The notes under the pieces: generated by a model
Database searches by the model: none
What the model was told of the DNA's origin: nothing
What the model saw: only the letters and a program-made list of their open reading frames with translations
Translations under genes and position numbers: made by a program
From: a virus
Length of the DNA: 64,000 bases
Strand: one strand, 5' to 3'
IMG/VR virus record: IMGVR_UViG_3300032322_002674
Coordinates: 45,458 to 109,457 of that record
In this document: piece after piece, positions 52,534 through 61,852 of the stretch
How the letters are laid out: each line of letters starts with the position of its first letter
How positions within the stretch are numbered: position 1 is the stretch's first letter

Positions 52534-53193
52534 ATGGCACTAAAAGATTTATTTTTGGCAACTATGATGTCATTATCTAAGACAGAAAAACAAATGGTTC
52601 GTGATATTTTAGAAGATGATTTAAACATCAAAAAAGAATATCAAAAACACGAATTAAAATTAATAGATAAACAAAGATTTCACCAAATACTTGAAAAGGC
52701 AGACCAATTTGTAAGAAATAGAGATAAAGAAAAATTAAATCAAAAAATGTTACTTAAAGGTGATAAATCTGATGGTTTAGAAATAGAAAATATTTTTACA
52801 AATAATAAAAAAGTAATAAATGAATCAATTTATGCAATAAAACAAATACAAAAGTTAAAAGACACACCTGATGATTTTGAATATTCTTTAAAATGTGATA
52901 ATGAATTATATTATTTAACTGAATATGTTCATGTAAAAAAAGGTTATGGTGATTTAAAAGTTTTGGAATTTTATGTTGATTCAAAAAGTGAATATAATTC
53001 TATTTCTAATTTAGATAAACTAACAATTACTCAATATGAGGAAAATAATAAAATTTGGGAATTTTTAATTAAAGATTTTATAGGTTTTAAACCTCATGGT
53101 GATTATGTTATTTTTAAATTTAATGCAGAAATAACCAAAAACGGTGAATCAACTTTAAAATTTGATACAGTATATTATAATGGAAAAATTTAA
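52534..53193 (+). CDS. Putative virion-associated protein, function unknown
   Basis: The 219-residue protein starts MALKDLFLATMMSLSKTEKQ. The first half is helical and charged, the second is beta-rich with Tyr and Asp. It is the first gene of a seven-gene structural run, preceded by a TATTTATA box. It overlaps the next gene by 14 bases. Could be a tail or assembly component. Confidence 0.45.
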   Translation: MALKDLFLATMMSLSKTEKQMVRDILEDDLNIKKEYQKHELKLIDKQRFHQILEKADQFVRNRDKEKLNQKMLLKGDKSDGLEIENIFTNNKKVINESIYAIKQIQKLKDTPDDFEYSLKCDNELYYLTEYVHVKKGYGDLKVLEFYVDSKSEYNSISNLDKLTITQYEENNKIWEFLIKDFIGFKPHGDYVIFKFNAEITKNGESTLKFDTVYYNGKI

Positions 53194-54598
53194 TTATAGT
53201 AATGAAAATTGTGTTTTTAACACAATTATGACAAATTTGAATCTTAATTCAGATTTTGAAACTTTTGTTTATCCTGATTTAGATATTAATGGTACAACAA
53301 AAATTTCATCAGGATTAACAATAACATCATTAGGAATATACAACATAACAGATAATGAAATTAATTTAGTTTTTAATGTTACAGGTAATACACAATCTTT
53401 TGATAAAATTCAAACCTTTGGTTATAATATTTATAAGTGGGAAGATTCAACAACAGGATTTACAAAAAATATTTACAATAAAGAAATAGAAAAAACAGAC
53501 TTTACTGGTTATACTTATAATGATACTATCAGTATAGAAAATTTAGAATATATTCCTGATTCCCAATATATAATAAACACTTATTATATATTTTCAGGAA
53601 CAACTGAACCTTATGGTTTAACACAAACATATAATACAAAAGAGTTTGAATTACCTAATAAAGAATATATAAATTATTCTAACAATTATTCAGGATATTT
53701 TGCATTTTATAATAACCCACCTATTCAATTAAATAATATTGGTGAAGTTAAATTTTTTGAAGGAACTTATAATAATGAAACTTTAGAAGTAGTTGTTAGT
53801 GGACAAACAGAATTTTATTTATCTAAAGTACCATCAAAAATAATAAATTTAAATTTAAATGGTTTATCTTTATTATGGGGTGAAGAAATTATAGGTGAAG
53901 TTGAATATACCAATGAACTTAATAAAATTATAATAAAATCAGGTTTAACACAAACAAATGATATAATAACGATACAATACATTGCAGATGATAATCAACC
54001 AAACTTTATAGTTGATTCTTTTTATGTTTCTGATTTAACTGATAGGGTTGTTTTAAACACAGGAACAACAAAATATGAATTTTTATTAGAAAATATACCA
54101 AATGGTGAAATAACTTTGATAATTAATGGTTTGAAATTAAATGAAGGTATTGATTTTTATCAATCATTAACAAATTCCAAAATATTAATTTTTCATGAAT
54201 TTTCTATTGAAGTTGGTGATACTTTAATTGCAATTTATGAAAGTGATGGTGATGTAGGTAACATATATTCATCAGCAGTAACTATAAATTTCCAATGTAC
54301 AATAGAACAAGAAAATGGTGAATTTTTATTAGAAGTTACTGATTTTACTGATACTAATTTTTTAAATCCAATATTTTCTGCAACAACAGATTATACTTTT
54401 AATGGTGAATACATTACTGAAAAAAATAATACTTATGAATATTTTTTAACATTTTCACCACTACAAGTGGGAAATACATATTTAGCAAGAATTAAAAATA
54501 CTAAAAATATAAATTTTGTTGAATTTTTAATTCAACCTTATTCTTATAGTAATATAATTTCTTTTAAACCAGGTGATAATTCTATTGAAAGTTACTAA
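53180..54598 (+). CDS. Virion structural protein, beta-rich
   Basis: I place the start at 53180 (MEKFNYSNENCVFN) because the six-codon extension to 53162 only repeats codons of the upstream gene. The product (472 residues) consists of repeated beta-sandwich-like segments, e.g. YVSDLTDRVVLNTGTTKYEF and LTLIINGLKLNEGI-like stretches, resembling fibre or baseplate decoration modules. No catalytic motif. Followed after 27 bases by the next structural gene. Confidence 0.5.
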   Translation: MEKFNYSNENCVFNTIMTNLNLNSDFETFVYPDLDINGTTKISSGLTITSLGIYNITDNEINLVFNVTGNTQSFDKIQTFGYNIYKWEDSTTGFTKNIYNKEIEKTDFTGYTYNDTISIENLEYIPDSQYIINTYYIFSGTTEPYGLTQTYNTKEFELPNKEYINYSNNYSGYFAFYNNPPIQLNNIGEVKFFEGTYNNETLEVVVSGQTEFYLSKVPSKIINLNLNGLSLLWGEEIIGEVEYTNELNKIIIKSGLTQTNDIITIQYIADDNQPNFIVDSFYVSDLTDRVVLNTGTTKYEFLLENIPNGEITLIINGLKLNEGIDFYQSLTNSKILIFHEFSIEVGDTLIAIYESDGDVGNIYSSAVTINFQCTIEQENGEFLLEVTDFTDTNFLNPIFSATTDYTFNGEYITEKNNTYEYFLTFSPLQVGNTYLARIKNTKNINFVEFLIQPYSYSNIISFKPGDNSIESY

Positions 54599-54603
54599 CC
54601 ATA

Positions 54604-54611
54604 TATTTATA
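54604..54611 (+). promoter_or_regulatory. Candidate phage late-type promoter box TATTTATA
   Basis: TATTTATA ends 14 bases before the ATG at 54626. The spacing equals that at 2333 and nearly that at 1451. Confidence 0.4.
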
Positions 54612-54625
54612 AATAAAAATTAACA

Positions 54626-56662
54626 ATGTCTTACATAATAAAAGAATCTTCTGCATTTATAAATGCAAAATTAACTGATTACGGAAGAAAACAATTAAGT
54701 TTAGGTAAACTAAATTTTAGTTTTTGGGGTTTAGGTGATTCAGAAATGGATTATCAAACGTTAGAAAACACATTTGATTTATCTACTTTTAATATTTTAA
54801 GACCAAAAGATAATAATCAAGATATAAAATATCCACTTATAAGATTAACTACTGATGTAGATTTTTATCAAACACTAAATAATTTACAATCTTTTGAACA
54901 AAAAGTGATAAATCAAGCAGAAACAAGAGGTTTTTTTACAGGAACAACGGATAATTTATCAGCAATTTTAACTAATCCAGAAAAATACTATATAAATATA
55001 GGTTTTGCCTTAAATAGTGAATTTACAGGTGGTACAATAGTTTCTAATATTGTTAATACAATTGGTTCTTTAACCGAAGAACCAGAAGTAGGTGATATTG
55101 TTTTAATTGCATATACTCACCCTAATAATCCAATAATTAGAACACAATTAATTCAAACAAAACCAGAAACATTTTTATTTTACAAAATTGAATCTTTATC
55201 AGGTACATTAAGTGGTGGTACACTTTCTATTGAAGTTGATAGGGAATTACCTGATTTTTCTTTATATCCATCTTTAACAGGTGAAACTTATTTTGTTTTT
55301 TTTCCAGGTGGTGAATCTATAACAAATTTTTATGGAAGTGGTTCTACTATACCTTATTGGAATAATTCTACTTTAATTTTTGATGGTACTTGTGATTTAT
55401 CAGTTGATGATGTGTCAGTTTGGAATTTAAATATTCCTTTTTCAGAAAATTTGGCAGGAATAGAATTAACTAATGAAGATATTAATGATTATGGGTCACA
55501 ACAATATTTAGGTTCAAAAGAACTTTTAGATTATACATCACAAAATAGTAATCAAAAATCTATTGCAATAATCCATTATACAAACAATAATATTAATAAT
55601 GTTTATGGTGAAAGATTCAATGACAATACCTTTGTTCTTTCATTACCACACATTATGTGGCATAAAAGAGAATTTAGTGGTTCTACCACAGGTAATAGAT
55701 TAGGTATGTCTTTTACTGGTGATACAGTAGAAAAAACATTAACTTTTACAGGTAATACAAACTATTCTTTAAGATATTATGATTTAGTAGATTGGTTTGG
55801 AAATGTTGTTGGTAAAATTTTTCCTGATTTAAAAATATGTACAATAGAAGATGAGGAATTGGTTACAGTTTTATCTTATAAATCTAATCGTTCTCATACG
55901 TTACCACAAATTAAATTAAATTTAGAAACAACATCACAAACATCACTTTTACAACCTTATGAAGAATTATGGGTTTCTTATTTATTCACAACAAATTCTG
56001 GTTTTACAAATGGAATACATTGTCAGTATTATTCAAGTATAAATAAAGTTGGTGTTTCTTCACCAGTTAATGTTGTTTGTTATTTTGATGCAGTAAATGA
56101 ATCCACTTTTCCTTATATGACTGATGGTTCAGATGGTAGTGGTTTTCAGGCGAATAATTTTTATGTTATTTGTCAAAAAGTAAATATTGGTGATAGACCA
56201 AACCCACAAAATTGGAAAATAATTAATTTTACAGATAATTCATTAAAATTTTCTGGAAGTGATAATTTAGACCCTATTGAAATAGAAAATTCAACATTTA
56301 TAATTGATTATAATACTTATACAGGTGCAACAACCTATAACATTAATAATTTTTTAAGTGGTTTACCATTAACAAATCAACCAAACAAATTACAATTTGG
56401 TGATGAAAGATTTTTATTTGGTAATGTTGACACTAAAATTGAGGCAACTACATATAAAACAAATTTTATTTTTAATTTAAAACCTAATGAATTTAACCAA
56501 TCAATAAATCCAACATTTGTTAATGGAAATCAAAACATACATATTACAGATATTGGTATTTATGATACAGATAAAAAATTAGTTGGTATAGGTAAATTAT
56601 CTTCACCTATCGAGAAACATAATGCAAAAACAGTAATAATAGAATTAGGAATTGATTTTTAA
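54626..56662 (+). CDS. Virion structural protein with N-terminal LGDSD-type domain
   Basis: A 678-residue protein. The first 60 residues have KLTDYGRKQLSLGKLNFSFW and LGDSEMDYQ, a module recurring in the next two genes (LTQKGREIILSG, then FSLGDSDTNYL). The end, HITDIGIYDTDKKLVGIGKL then SSPIEKHNAKTVI, matches the end of the protein at 58583 (ITEIGLYNDLDELVAIVKP). Such proteins occur in tail or baseplate regions of T4-like phages of low-GC hosts. The middle is beta-rich. The next gene starts at its stop (TAATG). Confidence 0.5.
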   Translation: MSYIIKESSAFINAKLTDYGRKQLSLGKLNFSFWGLGDSEMDYQTLENTFDLSTFNILRPKDNNQDIKYPLIRLTTDVDFYQTLNNLQSFEQKVINQAETRGFFTGTTDNLSAILTNPEKYYINIGFALNSEFTGGTIVSNIVNTIGSLTEEPEVGDIVLIAYTHPNNPIIRTQLIQTKPETFLFYKIESLSGTLSGGTLSIEVDRELPDFSLYPSLTGETYFVFFPGGESITNFYGSGSTIPYWNNSTLIFDGTCDLSVDDVSVWNLNIPFSENLAGIELTNEDINDYGSQQYLGSKELLDYTSQNSNQKSIAIIHYTNNNINNVYGERFNDNTFVLSLPHIMWHKREFSGSTTGNRLGMSFTGDTVEKTLTFTGNTNYSLRYYDLVDWFGNVVGKIFPDLKICTIEDEELVTVLSYKSNRSHTLPQIKLNLETTSQTSLLQPYEELWVSYLFTTNSGFTNGIHCQYYSSINKVGVSSPVNVVCYFDAVNESTFPYMTDGSDGSGFQANNFYVICQKVNIGDRPNPQNWKIINFTDNSLKFSGSDNLDPIEIENSTFIIDYNTYTGATTYNINNFLSGLPLTNQPNKLQFGDERFLFGNVDTKIEATTYKTNFIFNLKPNEFNQSINPTFVNGNQNIHITDIGIYDTDKKLVGIGKLSSPIEKHNAKTVIIELGIDF

Positions 56663-56913
56663 TGAGTTTACCATATTTAGTTGCATCAGGAAATACTTTG
56701 ACTATTATTCTAACTAATAAGTCTAAAAATGAACTTTTAAAAGGTAATAATAACTTTTTAAAAGTAACAAAATTTAGTATTTCTGATAATGATGTTAATT
56801 ATAATATAGAAGAAAGAAATGAAGATATAAATAGAATTAGAGGAGAAATGGGTGATTGTTTACAATCAATTAATTTAGAAGATATTAAAAATAAAATAAA
56901 ATGGGTTACATAA
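56662..56913 (+). CDS. Short structural protein: one LGDSD-type module
   Basis: The 83-residue product consists of a single copy of the N-terminal module of its neighbours: TIILTNKSKNELLKGNN, then FSISDNDVNYNIEER and GEMGDCLQSINLEDIKNKI, corresponding to SLGDSDTNYLIENR and VTGDHIGCVLSVARNVDIKN downstream. So it is a truncated or minimal paralogue, coupled at both ends to the flanking genes. Confidence 0.5.
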   Translation: MSLPYLVASGNTLTIILTNKSKNELLKGNNNFLKVTKFSISDNDVNYNIEERNEDINRIRGEMGDCLQSINLEDIKNKIKWVT

Positions 56914-58109
56914 CAAGTGCAACAACAATAACATTAGATTCGCACCTAACACAAAAAGGTAGGGAAATTATTTTAAGTGGTATAAGTAAAAATATCACTA
57001 AATTTAGTTTAGGTGATTCTGATACTAATTATTTAATTGAAAATAGAAATTCACCAGGTAAAGTACCTGATGTTACTGGTGACCACATTGGTTGTGTGTT
57101 ATCTGTTGCAAGAAATGTGGATATTAAAAATAAAATTAGTATTTCTGGTTTAACTGAAACTACAATAAAAGAATTAAGATTTGTAAATGATAATATTTCT
57201 TATAATGTTTTAAATGTTGAAATTGATTTGGGAAATTATTGTGCTTATTTGGATAATCAATCATCCACAACTACTTTTAATAAAGATTTAAAATCACCTA
57301 TTATAGATTTTTACAACTTCATAAGAATTGAAGAAATTGATTCAAACAGTAACACAGTTGGTATAGAATATGATGATGTTAAAGTTGAATTTAAAACACA
57401 ACAGGATTATAATTTATTTAGAAAAATTCAAAATGAATATTTAAGTTTTGAAACTTTATTATTAAATCCAATTAATTATAGAAATAGAAATTTTAATAAT
57501 TTAGTTGATTCACCACTTAAATTTTTATTATCTTCTTTAGATTTAGGTTTGAATTCTTATTTTGGTTCAGGACCTGGTGGTGTTGTTTTAATGGGTAGAG
57601 AATATGGTTATTCAGTTGTTGATACAAATAACCCTTTAGTACCTTTGGATGTTATAGGTTCTGCAATATTAACTACTATACCAAATTTAGGTGTAACTAA
57701 TTTCTTTAAACCTGAATTAGTTGAAAACAATTCTAATATATTTTTATCTAAACAACGTAAATTAGTACCATCGGTTAGAATAACAAATCCCAATAACCCA
57801 ACACAAAAATTAGTTTATGTTGCAAATATAGAAACAACATATAATGACCAAAGTGGTTCACATGACCATATAAAACGTTTTGGTAATGATTTAATGAATA
57901 AAGAAATTGATTTGTTACAGCAAACAATGGGTTGGTTGGTTAATTCTGGTTTTGGTTTTACACAATCAAATATAGATTATGTTTCCATTGGAATGAATTT
58001 TATTTCTCAAACAATACAATCTAAATTTGGTGAATTAAATATTACTTTTAAAATGAGTAAAAACACTAATAATTGGAATCAAAATGGTGATTTCATAACA
58101 ATTTTATAA
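56901..58109 (+). CDS. Virion structural protein with N-terminal LGDSD-type module
   Basis: The 402-residue protein begins MGYITSATTITLDSHLTQKG with FSLGDSDTNYLIENRNSPG and VTGDHIGCVLSVARNVD, then beta-rich segments and helical ends (MTNKEIDLLQQTMG-like). It overlaps the upstream gene by 13 bases. It has no enzyme motif. The repeated module suggests these genes arose by duplication and form neighbouring tail or baseplate parts. Confidence 0.5.
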   Translation: MGYITSATTITLDSHLTQKGREIILSGISKNITKFSLGDSDTNYLIENRNSPGKVPDVTGDHIGCVLSVARNVDIKNKISISGLTETTIKELRFVNDNISYNVLNVEIDLGNYCAYLDNQSSTTTFNKDLKSPIIDFYNFIRIEEIDSNSNTVGIEYDDVKVEFKTQQDYNLFRKIQNEYLSFETLLLNPINYRNRNFNNLVDSPLKFLLSSLDLGLNSYFGSGPGGVVLMGREYGYSVVDTNNPLVPLDVIGSAILTTIPNLGVTNFFKPELVENNSNIFLSKQRKLVPSVRITNPNNPTQKLVYVANIETTYNDQSGSHDHIKRFGNDLMNKEIDLLQQTMGWLVNSGFGFTQSNIDYVSIGMNFISQTIQSKFGELNITFKMSKNTNNWNQNGDFITIL

Positions 58110-58120
58110 AAAACATAATT

Positions 58121-58522
58121 ATGGCAACTTTTGATGTAAATAAACGTTTATGTAATTTAATATACAAAAATAAGAATACTATTTTGGATTCACATTTTAA
58201 TTCACTAGATAGTGAAGAAAAAAGTCAATTTATATCAGTTAGTAATTCAGGTAGTGGTGGTTTTGGTTCAGGTAAAGTTTGGGATGTTGTTTCTGTTAAT
58301 TCAAATGATATAGTAAATAGAACAACTTATACACAATATTTTTTACAAAGAGATACTTTACCTATACAGGAAAATATTACGATAATAGGTAAAGGTAAAC
58401 CTTTAATTGGTTCAAATACACAACCAACAATTAAAATAGATTGTAGTACTAATGTTAGTACATTAAATAATAACCCTAATATTAATATATTTAGTAGTGG
58501 TAGTAATCCTTTTGGTAATTAA
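58121..58522 (+). CDS. Virion structural protein with possible premature stop
   Basis: A 133-residue product starting MATFDVNKRLCNLIYKNKN with a Ser/Gly-rich middle (SNSGSGGFGSGKVWD). It ends SGSNPFGN, but after the TAA the same frame reads VGQNNPLGGSN and then a second TAA at 58556. So the stop may have arisen by a single change of a CAA (Gln), or may be read through. Followed after a TATTTATA box by the next gene. Confidence 0.45.
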   Translation: MATFDVNKRLCNLIYKNKNTILDSHFNSLDSEEKSQFISVSNSGSGGFGSGKVWDVVSVNSNDIVNRTTYTQYFLQRDTLPIQENITIIGKGKPLIGSNTQPTIKIDCSTNVSTLNNNPNINIFSSGSNPFGN

Positions 58523-58562
58523 GTAGGACAAAATAATCCTTTAGGGGGAAGTAATTAACGAA

Positions 58563-58570
58563 TATTTATA
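58563..58570 (+). promoter_or_regulatory. Candidate phage late-type promoter box TATTTATA
   Basis: TATTTATA ends 12 bases before the ATG at 58583. Confidence 0.4.
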
Positions 58571-58582
58571 AAATAAAAAGAT

Positions 58583-59635
58583 ATGTTTTTAAAACCAGTA
58601 GAGCAAGGAACAGGACAATTTACTAAAACAATAGTTAGTTTAGGTCAAGTAACATTAAATGATTCAGACCTTAAATTTACTTATGCAAATAGAACTTTGA
58701 TTAATAATGAATTTGGTAATATGTTTGCAACATTTAATTTACCAATAACAAATTTACAAAAAAATAAATTTTTGTCAACAAGACAAAATGGTGGATTTAT
58801 AGATACAGGTTTTTCTGGATTTAATACAGATGAAATAATTTTTATTGAGATACCTAAAGATACTTATGGTGAATTAATTGATGGTAAAAAAATTAAATTA
58901 ACCATACCCACTGGTTCAACACCATCTGATGTAATTGAAATTTATTCTACATTTGTTGAACAAACAAACTATAAACAATTTTTTGATACTCTTTATTCTG
59001 ATTCATCAAATGAATCTAAGGAATTTGGTCAACCAAGTGGTACTTTAACACCTTATGAAAGTAATATTGTATTTTTATTTAGTGATTCAATTAAAAAACC
59101 TAAAGGTGATAATTCTAAATCTTGGTCAACAGGATATAATACAGGAAATGCATTTTTAACAAATAATAAAGAACCTTTTAAATTCTTTTCCTCTAATCAA
59201 TCAGAAATTGATGAACCAGTAGGTATTGCATTTTTAGATAAAGGTTTTATTGTATTATCACACCCAACAATAGTTAATAATTTCCCATTTAGTGCAGGTA
59301 CAATTAACGGTTCAACAAATTATACAGGAAATACAGAATTTTCAGATTTATATTTTACAGGTTCTACTTTATCAGAATTAACATTTAATTCAATTAATAC
59401 AGAATTTATTCAACATATTACTTGTCTTGCTCAACCTAATGAATTTTATGAAACTTCAAATCCAACATTTTTGGAATCCTATGGTCAGGGAGGTGTTGGA
59501 ATAGAATCAGTTTTTATCACAGAAATAGGTTTATATAATGATTTAGATGAATTGGTTGCAATAGTTAAACCAGATAGACCAATAGAAAAATCAAAAAATC
59601 AGGCAATAATATTTGATATACAAATTAAGGTTTAA
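58583..59635 (+). CDS. Virion structural protein with C-terminal module shared with 54626-56662
   Basis: The 350-residue protein begins MFLKPVEQGTGQFTKTIVSL and is beta-rich throughout. Its C-terminal 100 residues (FIQHITCLAQPNEFYETSNP, then VFITEIGLYNDLDELVAIV) match the C-terminus of the 678-residue protein, so a common domain is shared. It has no catalytic motif. Its last 4 bases overlap the convergent gene stop. Confidence 0.5.
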   Translation: MFLKPVEQGTGQFTKTIVSLGQVTLNDSDLKFTYANRTLINNEFGNMFATFNLPITNLQKNKFLSTRQNGGFIDTGFSGFNTDEIIFIEIPKDTYGELIDGKKIKLTIPTGSTPSDVIEIYSTFVEQTNYKQFFDTLYSDSSNESKEFGQPSGTLTPYESNIVFLFSDSIKKPKGDNSKSWSTGYNTGNAFLTNNKEPFKFFSSNQSEIDEPVGIAFLDKGFIVLSHPTIVNNFPFSAGTINGSTNYTGNTEFSDLYFTGSTLSELTFNSINTEFIQHITCLAQPNEFYETSNPTFLESYGQGGVGIESVFITEIGLYNDLDELVAIVKPDRPIEKSKNQAIIFDIQIKV

Positions 59636-60294
59636 AGATATAATTGTTTAAATTTTTCATAGAAATTAACAGATTCAAAACCTTTAATATTCAAATAAAG
59701 TTCTTCATTCATTAAATCATTTAAAAGAACTTTATGTCTTTCTTTTAACATTGGTGATAGATATAAACCAACATTAAAATAATCAAATCCATTCATTTTT
59801 GCAACTTTTTGTTCAGGAAATCCATCAGTAATAATTGCATAAGATATTTGTCCTATTATTTCAGTAAAAAGTGCAGGTATTGCCTTATTTTTTGCTAATT
59901 TAATTTGTCTATTATATACTTTATATTCACCTCTTAAATTAAATTCGCCTATGTCATGAAAATAATCATGTACTGTTCTGAAAACCCAATTTTGTATAGG
60001 GGAAAAGAATAGATGTAAATCACTTGCACCTTTCCATATCTTTAATGTTCTATTATTTTTTATATCATTAACAATTTCAGAATGATTTTTATAGGGGTCA
60101 TCATCAACAAATATAACATTTATTTTACCAGTAATTCTTTTATAAAGAACATCATTAGATAATATTAAATAATTCCAATAATCAAAGTCATCTTCATTTT
60201 TTAATGGTAATTTATCATATTCTTCTGCCACTATACATGCATATACAAATTCATCATATTTATTTTTTATTGTTATATTTTCTTTAAAAAACAT
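59632..60294 (-). CDS. Conserved phage protein with FR-x-x-HDYFH motif, paralogue of 21013-21516
   Basis: The 220-residue product has NWVFRTVHDYFHDIGEF, then NLRGEYKVYNRQIKLA and ALFTEIIGQISYAIITDGFP. The HD-x-F-H motif plus the later T-E-x-x-G-Q set occurs in phage proteins of unknown function. Conserved His, Asp, Glu and Gln suggest a real active or metal site. A TATAAATA/TATTTATA box stands 21 bases before its start, shared with the divergent glycosyltransferase gene. Confidence 0.55.
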   Translation of the reverse strand: MFFKENITIKNKYDEFVYACIVAEEYDKLPLKNEDDFDYWNYLILSNDVLYKRITGKINVIFVDDDPYKNHSEIVNDIKNNRTLKIWKGASDLHLFFSPIQNWVFRTVHDYFHDIGEFNLRGEYKVYNRQIKLAKNKAIPALFTEIIGQISYAIITDGFPEQKVAKMNGFDYFNVGLYLSPMLKERHKVLLNDLMNEELYLNIKGFESVNFYEKFKQLYL

Positions 60295-60338
60295 TTATTA
60301 TTTTTTTACTTTTTATATAAATATATTAAATTTCTTTT

Positions 60339-61535
60339 ATGCAAAAGAGAATTTTAGTAATACCATCAGACCAATTTGGGGTTGGTACTTATCGTTCAAT
60401 AGAACCACATACTTTTTTAGAGAAATTATATCCAGAAGAATTTAAAGTGGATATTCGTTTTGTTAATGAATATGAACCAACAGAACAATATCTAAAAGAT
60501 TATCAAATAGTTCATTTTCATAGAACTGCAACTCATTATGAAAGAATGGATGAATTTTTTAGTGTTTGTAAGAAATTAGGTATTGTTACAATATGTGATA
60601 TAGATGATTACTGGTCTCCACCACATACCCATCCAGCACATAGTATTGTAAGACAATATGGTTTAGATAAATTAATAATTAAAAATATTAAAGAATCTGA
60701 TTATGTCACAACAACCACAAAAACATTCGCAGATTTAATAAAACCAATTAATAAAAATGTATTTGTAATACCAAATGCAATTAATTCAGAAAGTGAACAA
60801 TTTAAATCAAATCCTGAAAATTCTGATAAAATTAGGATTGGTTATTTATGTGGTTCTTCTCACTTACATGATGTTAAATTAATGTCATCCATTAATAGAA
60901 TTCCACAAGATTTCCCAAATACACAATTAGTTTTATGTGGTTTTGATTTGCGAGGTACAGTTAAAGAAATTAATAAAGATACTGGTGAAATGAAAGAAAG
61001 ACCAATCAAACCTATGGAAACTGTGTGGTATGAATATGAAAAAATATTTACAGATAATTATAAGAATTGTACACCGCAATATAAAGGATTTTTAAATAAA
61101 TTTATAAAAGATGATTTTAATCAATGGAATAACGAAAATTATAGAAGAGTTTGGACTAAACCTATTTCCACTTATGCATCAAATTACAATCTTTTTGATA
61201 TATCACTTGCACCTTTAGTGGATAATACATTTAATGGAGTCAAAAGTAATTTAAAGATACTAGAAGCAGGGTTTCATAAAAAAGTTTTAATTGCCCAAAA
61301 TCTACCACCATATCAAGAAGATATTATTGATGGTGAAAATGGATTTTTAATAGATTCACATAAAAATCATAAAGATTGGTATAAGAAAATTAAATTATTA
61401 ATAAATAACCCAAATAAAATAAAAGAAATGGGTGAAAAATTATATGAAACTGTTCAAAAATATGAAATAAAAGAAGTTTCAAAAAAAAGAAGGGATTTAT
61501 ATCATTCCCTTGTAAATAAGGAGGTTTTAGTATGA
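60339..61535 (+). CDS. Glycosyltransferase, GT4-like
   Basis: The 398-residue protein has a GT-B fold pattern: N-terminal VIPSDQFGVGTYRSIEPH, middle VFVIPNAIN and RIGYLCGSSHLHDVK with the start of the second domain, and the C-terminal donor-site FNGVKSNLKILEAGFHKKVL then EDIIDGENGFLID, which is the E-x7-E-like region of GT4 enzymes. It would move a sugar from a nucleotide donor to an unknown acceptor, such as virion proteins or modified DNA. Followed by small genes with 4-base overlaps. Confidence 0.8.
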   Translation: MQKRILVIPSDQFGVGTYRSIEPHTFLEKLYPEEFKVDIRFVNEYEPTEQYLKDYQIVHFHRTATHYERMDEFFSVCKKLGIVTICDIDDYWSPPHTHPAHSIVRQYGLDKLIIKNIKESDYVTTTTKTFADLIKPINKNVFVIPNAINSESEQFKSNPENSDKIRIGYLCGSSHLHDVKLMSSINRIPQDFPNTQLVLCGFDLRGTVKEINKDTGEMKERPIKPMETVWYEYEKIFTDNYKNCTPQYKGFLNKFIKDDFNQWNNENYRRVWTKPISTYASNYNLFDISLAPLVDNTFNGVKSNLKILEAGFHKKVLIAQNLPPYQEDIIDGENGFLIDSHKNHKDWYKKIKLLINNPNKIKEMGEKLYETVQKYEIKEVSKKRRDLYHSLVNKEVLV

Positions 61536-61852
61536 AAAAAGGAATATTAATATTAAGGGATACAAATGGAGAAAGAAGTAATGAATTTAGAATTGAATTT
61601 AATAATTCACCAAAAGTAACAATAAAAACTGTACCAAAATTTTTTGAGGGTAAATATTCTGGAGAAATTCCAATAGGACATAAATGGGATAATTTTCAAT
61701 TTAAAACATTAGATGTTGATAGAATACCTAATACCTTAAAAAATTATTCTTTTATAGATGGTACTGTTGAATATTTTATAGAAGGTAATACTGAATATAA
61801 AGGTAATGGTAATTATGAAACTACTATTTATAGAATAGAACAAAAATTATGA
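61532..61852 (+). CDS. Hypothetical protein
   Basis: A 106-residue beta-rich protein (KKGILILRDTNGERSNEFRI) that overlaps the glycosyltransferase stop by 4 bases (ATGA) and the next gene by 4 bases. An AAGGAGG lies about 10 bases upstream inside the glycosyltransferase gene; I do not regard it as a true ribosome site, given its absence elsewhere. No family recognised. Confidence 0.5.
   Translation: MKKGILILRDTNGERSNEFRIEFNNSPKVTIKTVPKFFEGKYSGEIPIGHKWDNFQFKTLDVDRIPNTLKNYSFIDGTVEYFIEGNTEYKGNGNYETTIYRIEQKL

Noticed and set aside
61517-61530. Shine-Dalgarno AAGGAGG before the gene at 61532
   Set aside because: It is part of the glycosyltransferase coding sequence (Lys-Glu codons), and no other gene in the window has such a site.
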